A stretch of DNA of 33,672 bases. It comes from Clostridiaceae bacterium. GTDB taxonomy: Bacteria; Bacillota; Clostridia; CAYPLH01; DUMO01. Every line of letters starts with the position of its first letter. Position 1 is the stretch's first letter. A program made the position numbers and the translations under genes. The notes under the pieces were generated by a model. That model saw only the letters and a program-made list of their open reading frames with translations, was not told the origin of the DNA and did not search any database. The stretch is from the NCBI GenBank assembly GCA_012839865.1, contig DUMO01000007.1:1-33672 (forward strand), written 5' to 3'. Shown here in pieces: positions 14,711 through 23,483 of the stretch.

Positions 14711-16276
14711 TTATGATGCTCTTTTTGGTATGAAAATCTGCTGCCCGGGAGCAACGTGGTCCGAATCCATGTTGTTCATGGCTTTTATTGCATCTACCGT
14801 AGTATAGTATTTCTTTGCAATATTCCAAAGGGTATCTTCCGGCTGTGCAAAATAGATTACAATGCTGGGCTGATTGGCAAGAACGCTTTCATCCACAGGG
14901 TTCTCGACAACATTATCCACCAGCGCGACCTCATTTTGTCCGAAAGCTTTCACATTTACATTTATTATAAGCCTCTGCTCAATTTCAGAGGGGGAGACAA
15001 TGCTGTAACTGTTATGGAGAACATCCAGGCGTATGCGGTAGGATGCATTTTCGTCCGCCGTATCCAGATTAATTTTCTGTGAAAAAGGTATTTCCTTTTT
15101 CATGCAGCATACAGGCTGTTCTTCATTGTCAGAAATGTACAATACATTGTTGACAACCAGCCCTTCCACACTGAGAGAATTGTTTTCTACAGCATAGTCA
15201 ATGAGCATGGGCTTGCTGAGTATGTTGAAGACTTCTTCAATATGAGGCTCGTTGTCATCAACCGATAAAATCTCCTTAATGTTTACAGGGCTGTTTTCAT
15301 CAGCCATCATATATTCATTGAGAAACTTTGATTTCTCAAAGTTGAGAATATTGCGCGGGCTGTAAGCGTCCTTGATCGTAAGGAAGCTTTGCAAATTAAA
15401 ACCTGCTATTTTTATGTTGATCCCTGCTCCAATATTGATGAATCTTAATTCACCGTCACTGTCCTCGGCTGCTTCCACGTTTGAATCCACAATTTTGCAG
15501 AACATGTCGCAATAAGAATTGTCAGTCAAACCGGGAAGTTCGATAAACTGCATGAAAGGAACCTCATGCTCCATGTGCTGTATATTTTCTTCCTCATTGT
15601 CTGCTATATACATGGTTGATATATTCAGCATGCCATTGACTGCCACTTTGTCATCGCTTACCTTATAACCTGCATTGGTGATTTTGAGGCCGGTAAGCAG
15701 TATTTCCTTCACCGGAGGTTTTCCTGCCGGAATTTCCATTGCTTCATTCACCGCAACATCCGATTCGGTTTCACCCAGGTATACATTAACCTTTACATTG
15801 TCTTCAAGAACCTGGACATCCTCCAGATTTGAAACATTGCTTACTATATGTATATTATCTTCACAGGCAGCTTTTGCGGTTATGTTTAATATGGCTTTCA
15901 CATTCAACTTCCTGCCGTTGATTATGTTGTAATCAAAATATTCAATGCCGCAATCAGCCCTGCAACTCATCCCTTCACGTACATTTACAAAATCCATGGA
16001 ATAGGAAAAGTCGGATTGTGATTCCATGCTTTTTACTCTTTTTGGTGCTTCATCGGTTAAATAAAGAATTTTATAGTTTATGGTTCCGCTAATATTAATT
16101 TTACCCTGCAAACATTCGGTATTCTTTATAAAAACATCTCCATCCAGAACCAATACATTGGCTACGTCAGGCTTTGTGTCCGGTACAATGATATCATTTT
16201 CAACAATAGTCTGCGCCGTGTTTTCACCAATAACCTGACTAACCCTTACAGTTTCCTTACCAAGTTCGACAGACAT
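14711..16276 (-). CDS. SipL-like DUF3794 (SPOCS) and LysM protein
   Basis: The 521-residue protein has three SPOCS/DUF3794 repeats, recognisable by repeated VNG-x-LNIS-x-MY-x-ADNEEENIQ and VNNVLYISDNEEQPV blocks, each followed by P(F)-x-Q-x-I. A C-terminal LysM domain (about 474-518; QPEDTLWNIAKKYYTTVDAI, PGQQIFIP) completes it. This is the architecture of Clostridioides SipL, which binds SpoIVA and encases the spore coat basement layer, the clostridial counterpart of SpoVID (family knowledge). No signal peptide is present, as expected for a mother-cell coat protein. GAGGGGGAT precedes the ATG. It stands alone between ispE and veg. Confidence 0.85.
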   Translation of the reverse strand: MSVELGKETVRVSQVIGENTAQTIVENDIIVPDTKPDVANVLVLDGDVFIKNTECLQGKINISGTINYKILYLTDEAPKRVKSMESQSDFSYSMDFVNVREGMSCRADCGIEYFDYNIINGRKLNVKAILNITAKAACEDNIHIVSNVSNLEDVQVLEDNVKVNVYLGETESDVAVNEAMEIPAGKPPVKEILLTGLKITNAGYKVSDDKVAVNGMLNISTMYIADNEEENIQHMEHEVPFMQFIELPGLTDNSYCDMFCKIVDSNVEAAEDSDGELRFINIGAGINIKIAGFNLQSFLTIKDAYSPRNILNFEKSKFLNEYMMADENSPVNIKEILSVDDNEPHIEEVFNILSKPMLIDYAVENNSLSVEGLVVNNVLYISDNEEQPVCCMKKEIPFSQKINLDTADENASYRIRLDVLHNSYSIVSPSEIEQRLIINVNVKAFGQNEVALVDNVVENPVDESVLANQPSIVIYFAQPEDTLWNIAKKYYTTVDAIKAMNNMDSDHVAPGQQIFIPKRAS

Positions 16277-16321
16277 TATATATCCCCCTCTACCAATTTG
16301 TTCATATACTAACTTTGCTTT

Positions 16322-16437
16322 GTTTTACTTAATGACGGTTGCATTTTTGGTTTCGAAAAATACTGCCAAAAAGCCAAGTTTACCAGCCACCCTATGCTTT
16401 GAATGTAAATTGTCCGGTTCAAGTGATTAAGTAAAAC
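16322..16437. repeat. Spaced inverted repeat upstream of the sipL-like gene
   Basis: GTTTTACTTAATGAC (16322-16336) and GTGATTAAGTAAAAC (16423-16437) are reverse complements with one mismatch, 86 bp apart, starting about 45 bp upstream of the sipL-like start. The wide spacing fits a pair of protein-binding sites or ends of a small element better than a terminator. Confidence 0.6.
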
Positions 16438-16662
16438 GCAGTACTAATAATATATATGGATAAGGATTTTGAATTATTACACCTAATTTGGACATAATTT
16501 ATTGATGATTTTTTGACTGCTCAAAGAAATTTTGAGGGGTAAATATATAGCAGGTGCAATGCCGTCCGGTACCCGTTCGGCAGTATTTTGATTGGAAGGC
16601 AGCTTTACTGCAATGTTTGAGAGGATTGGTCATGCAATCCCAACAACCTTAATGCAATCATA

Positions 16663-16692
16663 AAAAACTACCGAATAATTCCGGTAGTTTTT
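16663..16692. terminator. Terminator of veg
   Basis: An 11-bp stem, AAAAACTACCG (16663-16673) with CGGTAGTTTTT (16682-16692), has an 8-nt loop. Reading leftward it ends in a run of T, so it is a good intrinsic terminator about 115 bp after the veg stop. Confidence 0.8.
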
Positions 16693-16806
16693 ATTATACT
16701 CAGTATGTCCTTACCTGATGCTATTAATTTTGTGAAGGCTTTGGCTCAAATTGCTCCATCGTGAAGATTGCGAAAGCAGCAGCAAACAATTTCAACATGC
16801 AGAAGA

Positions 16807-17073
16807 CTAGGAAACCTGAATTCTCTTGTTATCTTTATATATAAAAAGTTCAACAGCCTTTGTTAATATATCTGTATAACTATAAGACACACGTCTGGTT
16901 GTTTCATAATCATTTTCGAATTTCACAATAAATATGCTTGGATATGTGTTCTCAAGAACGCCGTCTTTAATAAAGGATTTTTTTCTTCCCTTGTTTGTTT
17001 TAAGTTGAACTCTTTCCCCAACGCAGCCTTCTATATTCTTTCGGATTTGGAGCAGGTCGCTTTTCTCGGCCAT
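16807..17073 (-). CDS. veg: Veg family protein
   Basis: The ATG at 17073 (MAEKSDLLQIRKNIEGCVGE) is chosen since GAGGTG lies 6 nt upstream; a GTG three codons earlier overlaps that ribosome site. The 88-residue product has the Veg pattern: G-x-RV-x-LKTNKGRKKS, TYPSIFIVKF and RRVSYSYTDILTKAVEL. Veg is a small, highly expressed SH3-like protein conserved in Firmicutes, implicated in Bacillus in biofilm matrix expression and spore outgrowth (family knowledge). It has two strong consensus promoters, as the famous B. subtilis veg gene does, and its own terminator. Confidence 0.93.
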   Translation of the reverse strand: MAEKSDLLQIRKNIEGCVGERVQLKTNKGRKKSFIKDGVLENTYPSIFIVKFENDYETTRRVSYSYTDILTKAVELFIYKDNKRIQVS

Positions 17074-17102
17074 ACTTATCACCTCATCTTTTGTTTGTTA
17101 AT

Positions 17103-17131
17103 ATTATATCATGTTAACGTGGGCTTGTCAA
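17103..17131 (-). promoter_or_regulatory. veg promoter P1 (perfect consensus)
   Basis: Reading leftward, TTGACA (17131-17126) and TATAAT (17108-17103) are separated by 17 bp, an exact sigma-A consensus. The start point near 17096 is 23 nt from the veg ATG, so the ribosome site follows almost at once. Confidence 0.92.
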
Positions 17132-17144
17132 AAAAAATGCAGAT

Positions 17145-17174
17145 ATTATAGCAAGTGCAAATAAGCCATGTCAA
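17145..17174 (-). promoter_or_regulatory. veg promoter P2 (upstream, consensus boxes)
   Basis: A second TTGACA (17174-17169) and TATAAT (17150-17145), 18 bp apart, lies 42 bp upstream of P1 on the same strand. Both boxes are exact matches to consensus. Confidence 0.82.
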
Positions 17175-17470
17175 GCACTTTTTTATAATTATTAAAAAAA
17201 TGTGAAAAAAATAATTTTTTTCACCCAGTAACATCCTAAAAATATCAAAAAGAGGATTAATATTCCCGATGAAAAAGTATTGTATGTAAAGTGGTTGTAG
17301 TATATTATTATGTACAGATATTATAAAAATATTATTTGATTTTGAGATTTCGTGCGTTTATAATGGGAAAATAAGGCTTAAACAAAATAATATGTTATAG
17401 ATACCGGGAAACCAACAATAGCCCCTTTAAGTCTAACAACATACTTAGAAATCTTGGTGGAGTGCAGCTT
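17175..17470. other. Divergent intergenic region, veg / vanW-like
   Basis: About 300 bp of very AT-rich sequence lie beyond the veg promoters. They should carry the rightward promoter of the vanW-like gene. Several TATA-rich stretches (17290-17340) occur but no clear -35/-10 pair was found. Confidence 0.4.
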
Positions 17471-19195
17471 ATGGAATCAATGGTACATAAAAGATCAAAC
17501 GGAGCAAATATCAGAAAAATTATTGCAGGAACAATAATAGCAGTTATTTTGCTGTTCTTGGGGATATCAGCCCGGATGATATATTCGGTTTTAACTTATG
17601 ACAGAATATATTCCGGAGTATATATCAACGACATTCATGCCGGCAGCATGTTTGACAGCGAGCTTGCCGACCTTCTGATGGAAACCTACCAGCGGAAGGT
17701 TGAAAACAATGTGCTTGTATTAAGGTTGGAGGGAAAAGAAGAGTCCATTTATTTTTCGGAACTTGGAATTTCCTATAACATTAAGGATGCTGTAAGCCAG
17801 GCTTTCAGCATAGGCAGGACAGGGAACCTGTTTACGAAAATTATCGATATTTCAAGGCTTGAGCGGAACAATAAAGTCATTCACATGCCAATGGAATATG
17901 ATAAATCAAGGATAGAGGAAGTTGTTGACTCACTGGCTGCAAGAACAAATCTAAAACTTATCCGGCATGAAGCATACATTGATGGAGATGAGCTTGTGCT
18001 AAAACGCGGCCAGCCTGAAATAACTGTTCAGGAGGATCAGCTCTTTCAAGCCATCGAGAAAGTGATTGAAAATTCCAGGGCAGAAAGTATTATTGACGTG
18101 CCGATAGTCAAAACAATGCCAGACCCTTTGGATGCCGAAGAAATATTCAACAGTGTTCATGTGGATCTTATGGAGCCTTTCCTCAAACTGGAGGACGGAG
18201 TTGTTGCCGCAGTAGAAGGAAAGTCGGGAGTAACAGTGGATAAGGTCGAACTGGAGTCTGCAGTTAATGAAATAAATACAGAGGGAAGAAATGAGATAAG
18301 AATCCCCCTTATTGCCCTGGAGCCCGAAGGAAAAGCGGAAGATTTGGAATCCAAACTGTTTTGTGATGTACTCTATACCGCAAGCTCAAAGTTTGATACA
18401 TCAACTGTTAATAATGCCAACAGGGCGGAAAATATCAAACTCACAACAGAGGCGATCAACGGGTTGATTCTTATGCCCGGTGAAGTATTTTCTTTCAATG
18501 ACGTGGTGGGTGAGAGGACTGCTGAAAAAGGATATAAAGATGCCCATGTATATTATGCCGGTCAGATTGTGGACGGCACCGGAGGAGGAATCTGCCAGAC
18601 ATCGAGCACCCTGTATGTTGCTGTTTTGCATGCGGGGCTGGAGGTTGTTGAGAGAGTCAATCATATGTTCACGGTGTCTTATGTGCCCTTGGGAAGCGAT
18701 GCTACCGTGTCCTGGGGCTGGCCGGACTTCAAGTTCAAAAATTCAACCAACTGGCCTATCAAAATTGAAGGCCGCATAACCGAGGAAAATGAAGTTGTAT
18801 TTACTCTCATAGGAACCAATGAGAACCCGGGCAGAGAGATTGTTATATATTCACCTATAGTAAGGACTTATAATTTTACTACCAGATATATTGACGACCC
18901 TACACTTCCCGAAGGTTATGAGGTGGTCGAAAAGTATGGTATAACAGGGTATCTGGTGGATACTTATAAAATAGTCAAGCAGGATGGAGTGAAAGTAAGC
19001 GAGGAAAAAATATATTCCAGCTACTACCAGCCTGACGAGCAGGTTGTAAGGCGAGGAACGGCACCTGCACAGAATCCGGATGAAGCAGCTCCTCCTGATT
19101 CGGAATTGCAGCAGAATGATGTTGGCTCTTCAGACTCAGAGCAGGGTGAAGCGGACACGTCCGAATCTGCACCGGAGCAAGGTGAACAGGAATAG
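17471..19195 (+). CDS. VanW-family cell-wall protein with G5 domain
   Basis: The ATG at 17471 is preferred over the GTG at 17462 because GGTGGAG ends 9 nt before it. The 574-residue protein has a cytoplasmic basic start, one membrane segment (about 16-38), a PG_binding_4-like region (about 60-270), a VanW domain (about 300-435, with LMPGEVFSFND and GTGGGICQTSSTLY) and a G5-like region (about 440-520). An acidic, Glu/Ser/Pro-rich tail ends the protein. VanW proteins are exported wall proteins, some linked to glycopeptide resistance operons, but the biochemical function is unknown. Here no van genes are nearby, so the van name does not imply resistance. It has a strong terminator. Confidence 0.88.
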   Translation: MESMVHKRSNGANIRKIIAGTIIAVILLFLGISARMIYSVLTYDRIYSGVYINDIHAGSMFDSELADLLMETYQRKVENNVLVLRLEGKEESIYFSELGISYNIKDAVSQAFSIGRTGNLFTKIIDISRLERNNKVIHMPMEYDKSRIEEVVDSLAARTNLKLIRHEAYIDGDELVLKRGQPEITVQEDQLFQAIEKVIENSRAESIIDVPIVKTMPDPLDAEEIFNSVHVDLMEPFLKLEDGVVAAVEGKSGVTVDKVELESAVNEINTEGRNEIRIPLIALEPEGKAEDLESKLFCDVLYTASSKFDTSTVNNANRAENIKLTTEAINGLILMPGEVFSFNDVVGERTAEKGYKDAHVYYAGQIVDGTGGGICQTSSTLYVAVLHAGLEVVERVNHMFTVSYVPLGSDATVSWGWPDFKFKNSTNWPIKIEGRITEENEVVFTLIGTNENPGREIVIYSPIVRTYNFTTRYIDDPTLPEGYEVVEKYGITGYLVDTYKIVKQDGVKVSEEKIYSSYYQPDEQVVRRGTAPAQNPDEAAPPDSELQQNDVGSSDSEQGEADTSESAPEQGEQE

Positions 19196-19198
19196 CAT

Positions 19199-19232
19199 AA
19201 GCCGGATGGAGAATTCTCCACCCGGCTTTTTT
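19199..19232. terminator. Terminator of the vanW-like gene
   Basis: AAGCCGGATGGAG pairs with CTCCACCCGGCTT (19199-19228; one mismatch) and is followed by a T-run. It begins 3 bp after the stop. It lies between convergent genes and may serve the leftward stress gene also. Confidence 0.88.
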
Positions 19233-19239
19233 AACGGTT

Positions 19240-19740
19240 TTAATATGAATCGACACTGACAGCACCGTTGTTTCTTAAAATCTCCGCAACCCTGTCTATA
19301 TTGTCTTCTTCTGTTCTCATACTGAATAACACTTTGCCCGCCCGGATATCGGTTTCATACTGTTTACTCCTTTTTTCCGGTATGCCAAGGTCCACAAGCC
19401 CGCCTACTATTCCACCTGTTACTGCACCGGATAAAAGGCCTGTGATTGGGCCTGCAGCGGCAACTATACCCAGACCCGGCACAATCATGCTTCCCGCTCC
19501 TATCAGCAGTCCTGCAAGACCTCCGAGTATTCCTCCGGTTACTACACCATCGGAAATATTGTCATTTCTGGGAGTTCCCAGTTTGTTCATTGTTGCCTGG
19601 GTACCGGTATTTCCCTGTTCATCGGATTCTTTTGCAACTATTGAAATATCATCAGTTCTAAGCCCCTGTTCCTTGATTTGCCTTGCTGATTGTTCAGCGC
19701 CATGATATGAGTCAAATATGGCAACTACGGTTTTTGACAT
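19240..19740 (-). CDS. YflT-like general stress protein with glycine-zipper region
   Basis: The 166-residue protein begins VVAIFDSYHGAEQSARQIKE, the ferredoxin-like fold of the YflT/general stress protein 17M family. Its middle (about 65-125) is a glycine-rich hydrophobic stretch (GGILGGLAGLLIGAGSMIVP, GAVTGGIVGGLVDLGIP) that could form two membrane-inserting hairpins. The C-terminus repeats a small alpha/beta unit (GKVLFSMRTEEDN, AEILRNNGA). In Bacillus this family is induced by general stress; function is unknown. AGGAGG precedes the ATG. The gene is monocistronic. Confidence 0.8.
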   Translation of the reverse strand: MSKTVVAIFDSYHGAEQSARQIKEQGLRTDDISIVAKESDEQGNTGTQATMNKLGTPRNDNISDGVVTGGILGGLAGLLIGAGSMIVPGLGIVAAAGPITGLLSGAVTGGIVGGLVDLGIPEKRSKQYETDIRAGKVLFSMRTEEDNIDRVAEILRNNGAVSVDSY

Positions 19741-20174
19741 AGAAATCCTCCTTAGCTTTGTTTTTCTGATATAGTTTTTGTTTCAAAAGTTAAGTTTATT
19801 CAGCGTTAAAGAAAGATTGCACGTCGACAAAGTGAGCATCCCCATGAAATTGAATAACAAGGCTGATGAATTGAAAAAATAATGTGGTGCATTACGGCCA
19901 GGAGCTGTACCTGAAATGCTTTTTCACGAAACAATGCAAGCAGCGCCGGGGAAAAATTATGCAGGAAGTTTTACAAAAATGTAATAATTTAAAGCAATAT
20001 TATAATGTATAGTATAAGTATAATCCCGGAAAGTATTTAGAATTTCACTAGAATAAATGTCGCAGCTTTCACTGCAGTTAATGAATAAAAGGCTTATTCA
20101 AAGGTATTTTAAGCAACGGTTGTAAAATCAATATAACAATTTCTTCAATCATTAAAGCGGGGTTTTAACAAGAC
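19741..20174. other. Divergent intergenic region, stress protein / SLH protein
   Basis: The 434 bp contain no gene I can support. A short frame ending KLNNKADELKK at about 19881 looks like chance or a remnant. A TATA-rich stretch at 20000-20020 may include the rightward promoter. TGAATAA-AAGGC-TTATTCA near 20084-20101 is a small perfect palindrome about 75 bp upstream of the SLH gene. Confidence 0.4.
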
Positions 20175-20744
20175 ATGAAAAATAAGCTGTTAACCAAATT
20201 TTTCACTCTTATTTTGATTTCATTAATCACTGTAGTTACGGTAAACGCATCTCCCGGAACGGCCTTCCAGAATAAAGCAGCCAACGCCCTTGTGAAGCTT
20301 GGCATCATGAAAGGCTATGAGGATGGAAGCCTGCGTCTGGAAAATTATATTAAAAGAAGCGAGTTCATTACCCTTATTTTAAAAGCTGCATGCATTGAAG
20401 CTGAAAACAATCCGGACGGCAGGGAAATGTCGTTTAAAGACTTAAGTTCGGAGCACTGGGCTTACTATTTCATTAAAACAGCCTGGCTTAACGGCATAGT
20501 TTCAGGCTATCCGGATAATACCTTTGCCCCCGATAAAGAGGTGACTTTGCCGGAAGCGTTGCTTGCAACAATAAGGATACTCGGGTATGAACGTGAATTG
20601 ACGGGAAGCTGGCCGGATAACGTTATAAGCAAAGCAAATGAGTTGGACCTTTGCAAGAACCTGGACCTTCCAGGCAACAAGGCATTAACCCGCGGTGAAG
20701 CGGCTGTAATTATATTCAATTCTTTAACGGTTAAATTAAAATAA
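20175..20744 (+). CDS. Small secreted S-layer homology (SLH) domain protein
   Basis: The 189-residue protein has a signal peptide (about 1-25, ending VNASPGTA) and consists of SLH repeats: ALVKLGIMKGYEDGSLRLEN with KRSEFITLILKAA, then FKDLSSEHWAYYFI with NGIVSGYPDNTFAPDKEVTL, and a third, less complete unit ending LTRGEAAVIIFNSL. SLH domains bind pyruvylated secondary wall polymers and hold proteins at the cell surface. There is no other domain, so it may be a cell-surface adaptor or a short wall protein. The ribosome site is poor (AAGCGGGG, some 14 nt away). Confidence 0.85.
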   Translation: MKNKLLTKFFTLILISLITVVTVNASPGTAFQNKAANALVKLGIMKGYEDGSLRLENYIKRSEFITLILKAACIEAENNPDGREMSFKDLSSEHWAYYFIKTAWLNGIVSGYPDNTFAPDKEVTLPEALLATIRILGYERELTGSWPDNVISKANELDLCKNLDLPGNKALTRGEAAVIIFNSLTVKLK

Positions 20745-20880
20745 CAGACGCAATATAATTATTTCATTGAATCTTGTATAAGCAAGCCTTCAAAGGGATA
20801 AAATTAATATACAAAAGCTTGAATAGCAGGCTGCAAGCGACTGGTACGATGTTTGAATTTGTAAAAAATTAAAAAATTGG

Positions 20881-20909
20881 TTGACAATAGTTAGTGTAAA
20901 TGCTATAAT
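20881..20909 (+). promoter_or_regulatory. rho promoter (perfect consensus)
   Basis: TTGACA (20881-20886) and TATAAT (20904-20909) are separated by 17 bp, preceded by an A/T-rich stretch that could serve as an UP element. The transcript would carry a leader of about 135 nt before the rho ATG, long enough for regulated termination, but no clear terminator hairpin is visible there. Confidence 0.9.
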
Positions 20910-21051
20910 TCGTATGGTGTATTTGTTCACAAAACCTCCTCTATTATTTAATTCCATGAGTTGAAGGTATTGAACGGCTATTTTCTGGATGAATTAATTC
21001 CATTTAGGGTTAATAAAATTTAAATTTATATTGTATAAAAGGTGGTGCGGC

Positions 21052-22725
21052 ATGGAGGATTATGTTAATCTTGAGACCAAAAAACTGCAGGATTTGCGTT
21101 ATATAGCTAAAATAATGGGTATTAAAAGCGTAACAAAATATAGAAAAGAAGAATTGATTGATTTAATAAAAAAAGCAGCGGAAGAATCCCAGGGGGATGT
21201 TACTGAAAGAACTAAAGTTGCTGAACCGGCAGAAGCTAAAAAACGAAAACCCAGAAAGCAAAAAGAAGAAACCTTGGATGCGAATCCTGGAGAACAGGTT
21301 GAAGAAGAAACAAAAGATTTAGGTGACGAGGAGAAACCGGATGAAGATGAGGTTAAAGTAGAAACCGGGGAGATAGAAGAGGTCCGGAAAGAAAGCGAAG
21401 ATGTACTGGAAAAAACAGGTGATGCAAGCGAGGATATAGTTCAGGAAGTCAGTTCGGAAATCAAATCTGAAGATGAAAGTGACAAATCTGTTGGTACACA
21501 AGTTGAAAAGCAATATACAGACGGTGGCGAAGATGCCGGTAAACAATACTATAAACGAAATGACAGGAAAAACGGAACTTCCTTTCAAACCTTTGAAAAA
21601 ATTGAAAGCGATGAGCCCGTCGAAGGTATCCTTGAAGTTTTACCGGACGGTTACGGTTTTTTAAGAAGTGATAATTATCTTTCAGGCGCAAAGGACGTAT
21701 ATGTTTCTCCGTCCCAGATAAGAAGATTTAATTTGAAAACCGGTGATAAAATCAGAGGAAAGGGCAGGATTCCAAATGCCGGGGAAAAATTCCAGGCACT
21801 GCTTTATGTGTTGTCAGTAAACGGAGATCCACCTGAAGCTGCTGCAAAAAGAGTACCTTTTGAACAACTTACCCCGATTTTCCCGAATGAAAGAGCAAAA
21901 CTGGAAACCAACCCAAGAGAGCTTTCAACCAGATTGATAGATTTTATCGCACCTATTGGAAAAGGCCAGAGAGGAATGATTGTTTCTCCTCCAAAGGCAG
22001 GTAAGACGATTTTGCTCAAAAAGATCGCCAATGCAATAACTGAAAACCATCCGGACATGGAGCTTATCGTGTTGCTCATAGATGAGCGCCCTGAGGAAGT
22101 AACCGATATGGAAAGATCCATAAAAGGCGATGTTGTATCTTCAACTTTCGATGAACTTCCGGAACGCCATATAAAGGTGGCTGAAATGGTTCTTGAAAGG
22201 GCGAAAAGACTTGTAGAGCATAAAAAAGACGTAGTTGTGCTGCTTGACAGTATCACCAGGTTGGCAAGGGCCTACAACCTTACCATACCGCCTACGGGAA
22301 GGACATTGTCCGGAGGACTTGATCCCGGAGCCCTGCACAGCCCGAAAAGATTTTTCGGCGCAGCCAGAAACATTGAGAACGGAGGCAGCCTGACAATTAT
22401 TGCAACTGCCCTGATTGAAACAGGAAGCAGGATGGATGATGTTATTTATGAAGAATTCAAGGGAACAGGAAACATGGAAATTCATCTTGACAGAAGACTT
22501 TCTGAAAAACGAATTTTCCCTGCAATAGATATCAACAAGTCAGGTACGAGAAGAGAGGAATTGCTGCTTTCGCAGAAGGAGCTTGAAAGCGTTTACGCAA
22601 TAAGAAGAGCCATGAGCAATCTTGGAACTGCTGAAGTTACCGAAATGCTCATAAACAAGTTGATGCAAACAAAGAGCAACAAGGATTTCATCGACAGTAT
22701 AAATACGTCGTTTATGGATAAGTAG
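21052..22725 (+). CDS. rho: Transcription termination factor Rho
   Basis: ATG 21052 is chosen because AAAGGTGGTG ends 4 nt before it; the TTG seven codons upstream overlaps that site. The 557-residue protein has a Rho N-terminal helical domain (about 5-42, [20 protein letters not shown]), a long charged insertion (about 45-180), the RNA-binding cold-shock fold (about 190-260, [28 protein letters not shown]) and the RecA-type ATPase with Walker A PPKAGKT near residue 313, [14 protein letters not shown] and the Q/R-loop region [20 protein letters not shown]. Rho is a ring helicase ending RNA synthesis. It is longer than E. coli Rho (419) because of the insertion. Confidence 0.97.
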   Translation: MEDYVNLETKKLQDLRYIAKIMGIKSVTKYRKEELIDLIKKAAEESQGDVTERTKVAEPAEAKKRKPRKQKEETLDANPGEQVEEETKDLGDEEKPDEDEVKVETGEIEEVRKESEDVLEKTGDASEDIVQEVSSEIKSEDESDKSVGTQVEKQYTDGGEDAGKQYYKRNDRKNGTSFQTFEKIESDEPVEGILEVLPDGYGFLRSDNYLSGAKDVYVSPSQIRRFNLKTGDKIRGKGRIPNAGEKFQALLYVLSVNGDPPEAAAKRVPFEQLTPIFPNERAKLETNPRELSTRLIDFIAPIGKGQRGMIVSPPKAGKTILLKKIANAITENHPDMELIVLLIDERPEEVTDMERSIKGDVVSSTFDELPERHIKVAEMVLERAKRLVEHKKDVVVLLDSITRLARAYNLTIPPTGRTLSGGLDPGALHSPKRFFGAARNIENGGSLTIIATALIETGSRMDDVIYEEFKGTGNMEIHLDRRLSEKRIFPAIDINKSGTRREELLLSQKELESVYAIRRAMSNLGTAEVTEMLINKLMQTKSNKDFIDSINTSFMDK

Positions 22726-23151
22726 CAACCTTTCCAAAATCCAGGGCATGGTAAGCCATGATTCCCTGAACCAGGATTAAAGCGTAGGCAGCAGTGATCG
22801 TTTCTACTGATTTTTTACACAACTTTTTTTGGAAAACATAATGCTGCTGTTCATACGGCAACCGCAGAAGCAAGCCGGGTAAAAATAAAGCTGAAAAATA
22901 TAACTGCAAATTTATGCAATGCTTGCGTCTTTGAATTTTGTGTGTTAAAATAACTTTTGCTGTCTTTATAAAAATTATTGAGCAGCACAAAGCAATAAAC
23001 CCATAATATTAATAAATGCAGTGGATTTGGGGAGATTTGGACAGTTGCGTAAGACCCGAATTTTCTCAAGGAAGAAATTGTTGCTGTATTTGTTGCCATA
23101 ATTATAAATAAACTTTGAAATACATGACAATTTGAAAGAAGGTGAAGTGCA
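22726..23151. other. Intergenic region rho - rpmE
   Basis: The 426 bp contain no gene. A hairpin follows rho at 22742-22768 (CAGGGCATGG with CCATGATTCCCTG), without T-run. Near rpmE, TTGCTG and TATAAA with 16 bp between them (about 23082-23109) are a possible rpmE promoter of low confidence. The rest is AT-rich and unrecognised. Confidence 0.4.
22742..22768. terminator. Hairpin after rho
   Basis: CAGGGCATGG pairs with CCATGATTCCCTG (bulged) around a 4-nt loop, 17 bp after the rho stop. It lacks a T-run, so it could be a 3'-end stabiliser or a Rho-independent pause rather than a terminator. Confidence 0.45.
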
Positions 23152-23358
23152 ATGAAAGAGAAAATCCATCCTCAGTACAATAAAGCAATTGTAAAGTGTG
23201 CATGCGGAAATACATTTGAAACCGGTTCAACTAAGAAAGCTCTTAATGTTGAAATATGCTCAAATTGCCATCCGTTTTTTACAGGTAAGCAGAAGCTGGT
23301 TGATACGGGCGGACGTGTTGAGAAGTTCAAGAAGAAGTTTGGTATTGTCAACGACTAA
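23152..23358 (+). CDS. rpmE: 50S ribosomal protein L31 (zinc-type)
   Basis: The 68-residue protein [20 protein letters not shown] has the L31 pattern with zinc cysteines at CACG and [11 protein letters not shown], and ends in the usual [13 protein letters not shown]. This is the cysteine-containing (C+) form. L31 bridges the two ribosomal subunits. GAAGGTG precedes the ATG. The rho-rpmE order is conserved in Firmicutes. It has its own terminator. Confidence 0.97.
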   Translation: MKEKIHPQYNKAIVKCACGNTFETGSTKKALNVEICSNCHPFFTGKQKLVDTGGRVEKFKKKFGIVND

Positions 23359-23417
23359 AAATTGCAGAAAAAATTTAAAGTGTAAAATATTAAAGGAAAC
23401 ATTAATTGAAACTCCAG

Positions 23418-23447
23418 GGCGTCTTGAAAAGGCGCCTTATTCTTTTT
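23418..23447 (+). terminator. Terminator of rpmE
   Basis: GGCGTCT (23418-23424) pairs with AGGCGCC (23430-23436) around TGAAA, one G-U pair, followed by TTATTCTTTTT. Confidence 0.8.
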
Positions 23448-23483
23448 CCGGAAATATTCGGCGATGGCCGGGATAGGATCGTA

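Larger units (their letters stand above)
16277..16806. other. Intergenic region between the sipL-like gene and veg
   Basis: The 530 bp contain no defensible gene. Features seen are a spaced 15-bp inverted repeat (16322-16336 with 16423-16437) and the veg terminator (16663-16692). The sipL-like promoter should lie here and is expected to be sporulation-specific; no box was convincing. Confidence 0.5.

Noticed and set aside
14646-14828. Small leftward frame overlapping the end of the sipL-like gene
   Set aside because: It is a shadow of the LysM coding region in another frame and has no ribosome site.
19800-19881. A short frame ending KLNNKADELKK as a gene remnant
   Set aside because: Under 30 codons, no ribosome site and no recognisable similarity; chance cannot be excluded.
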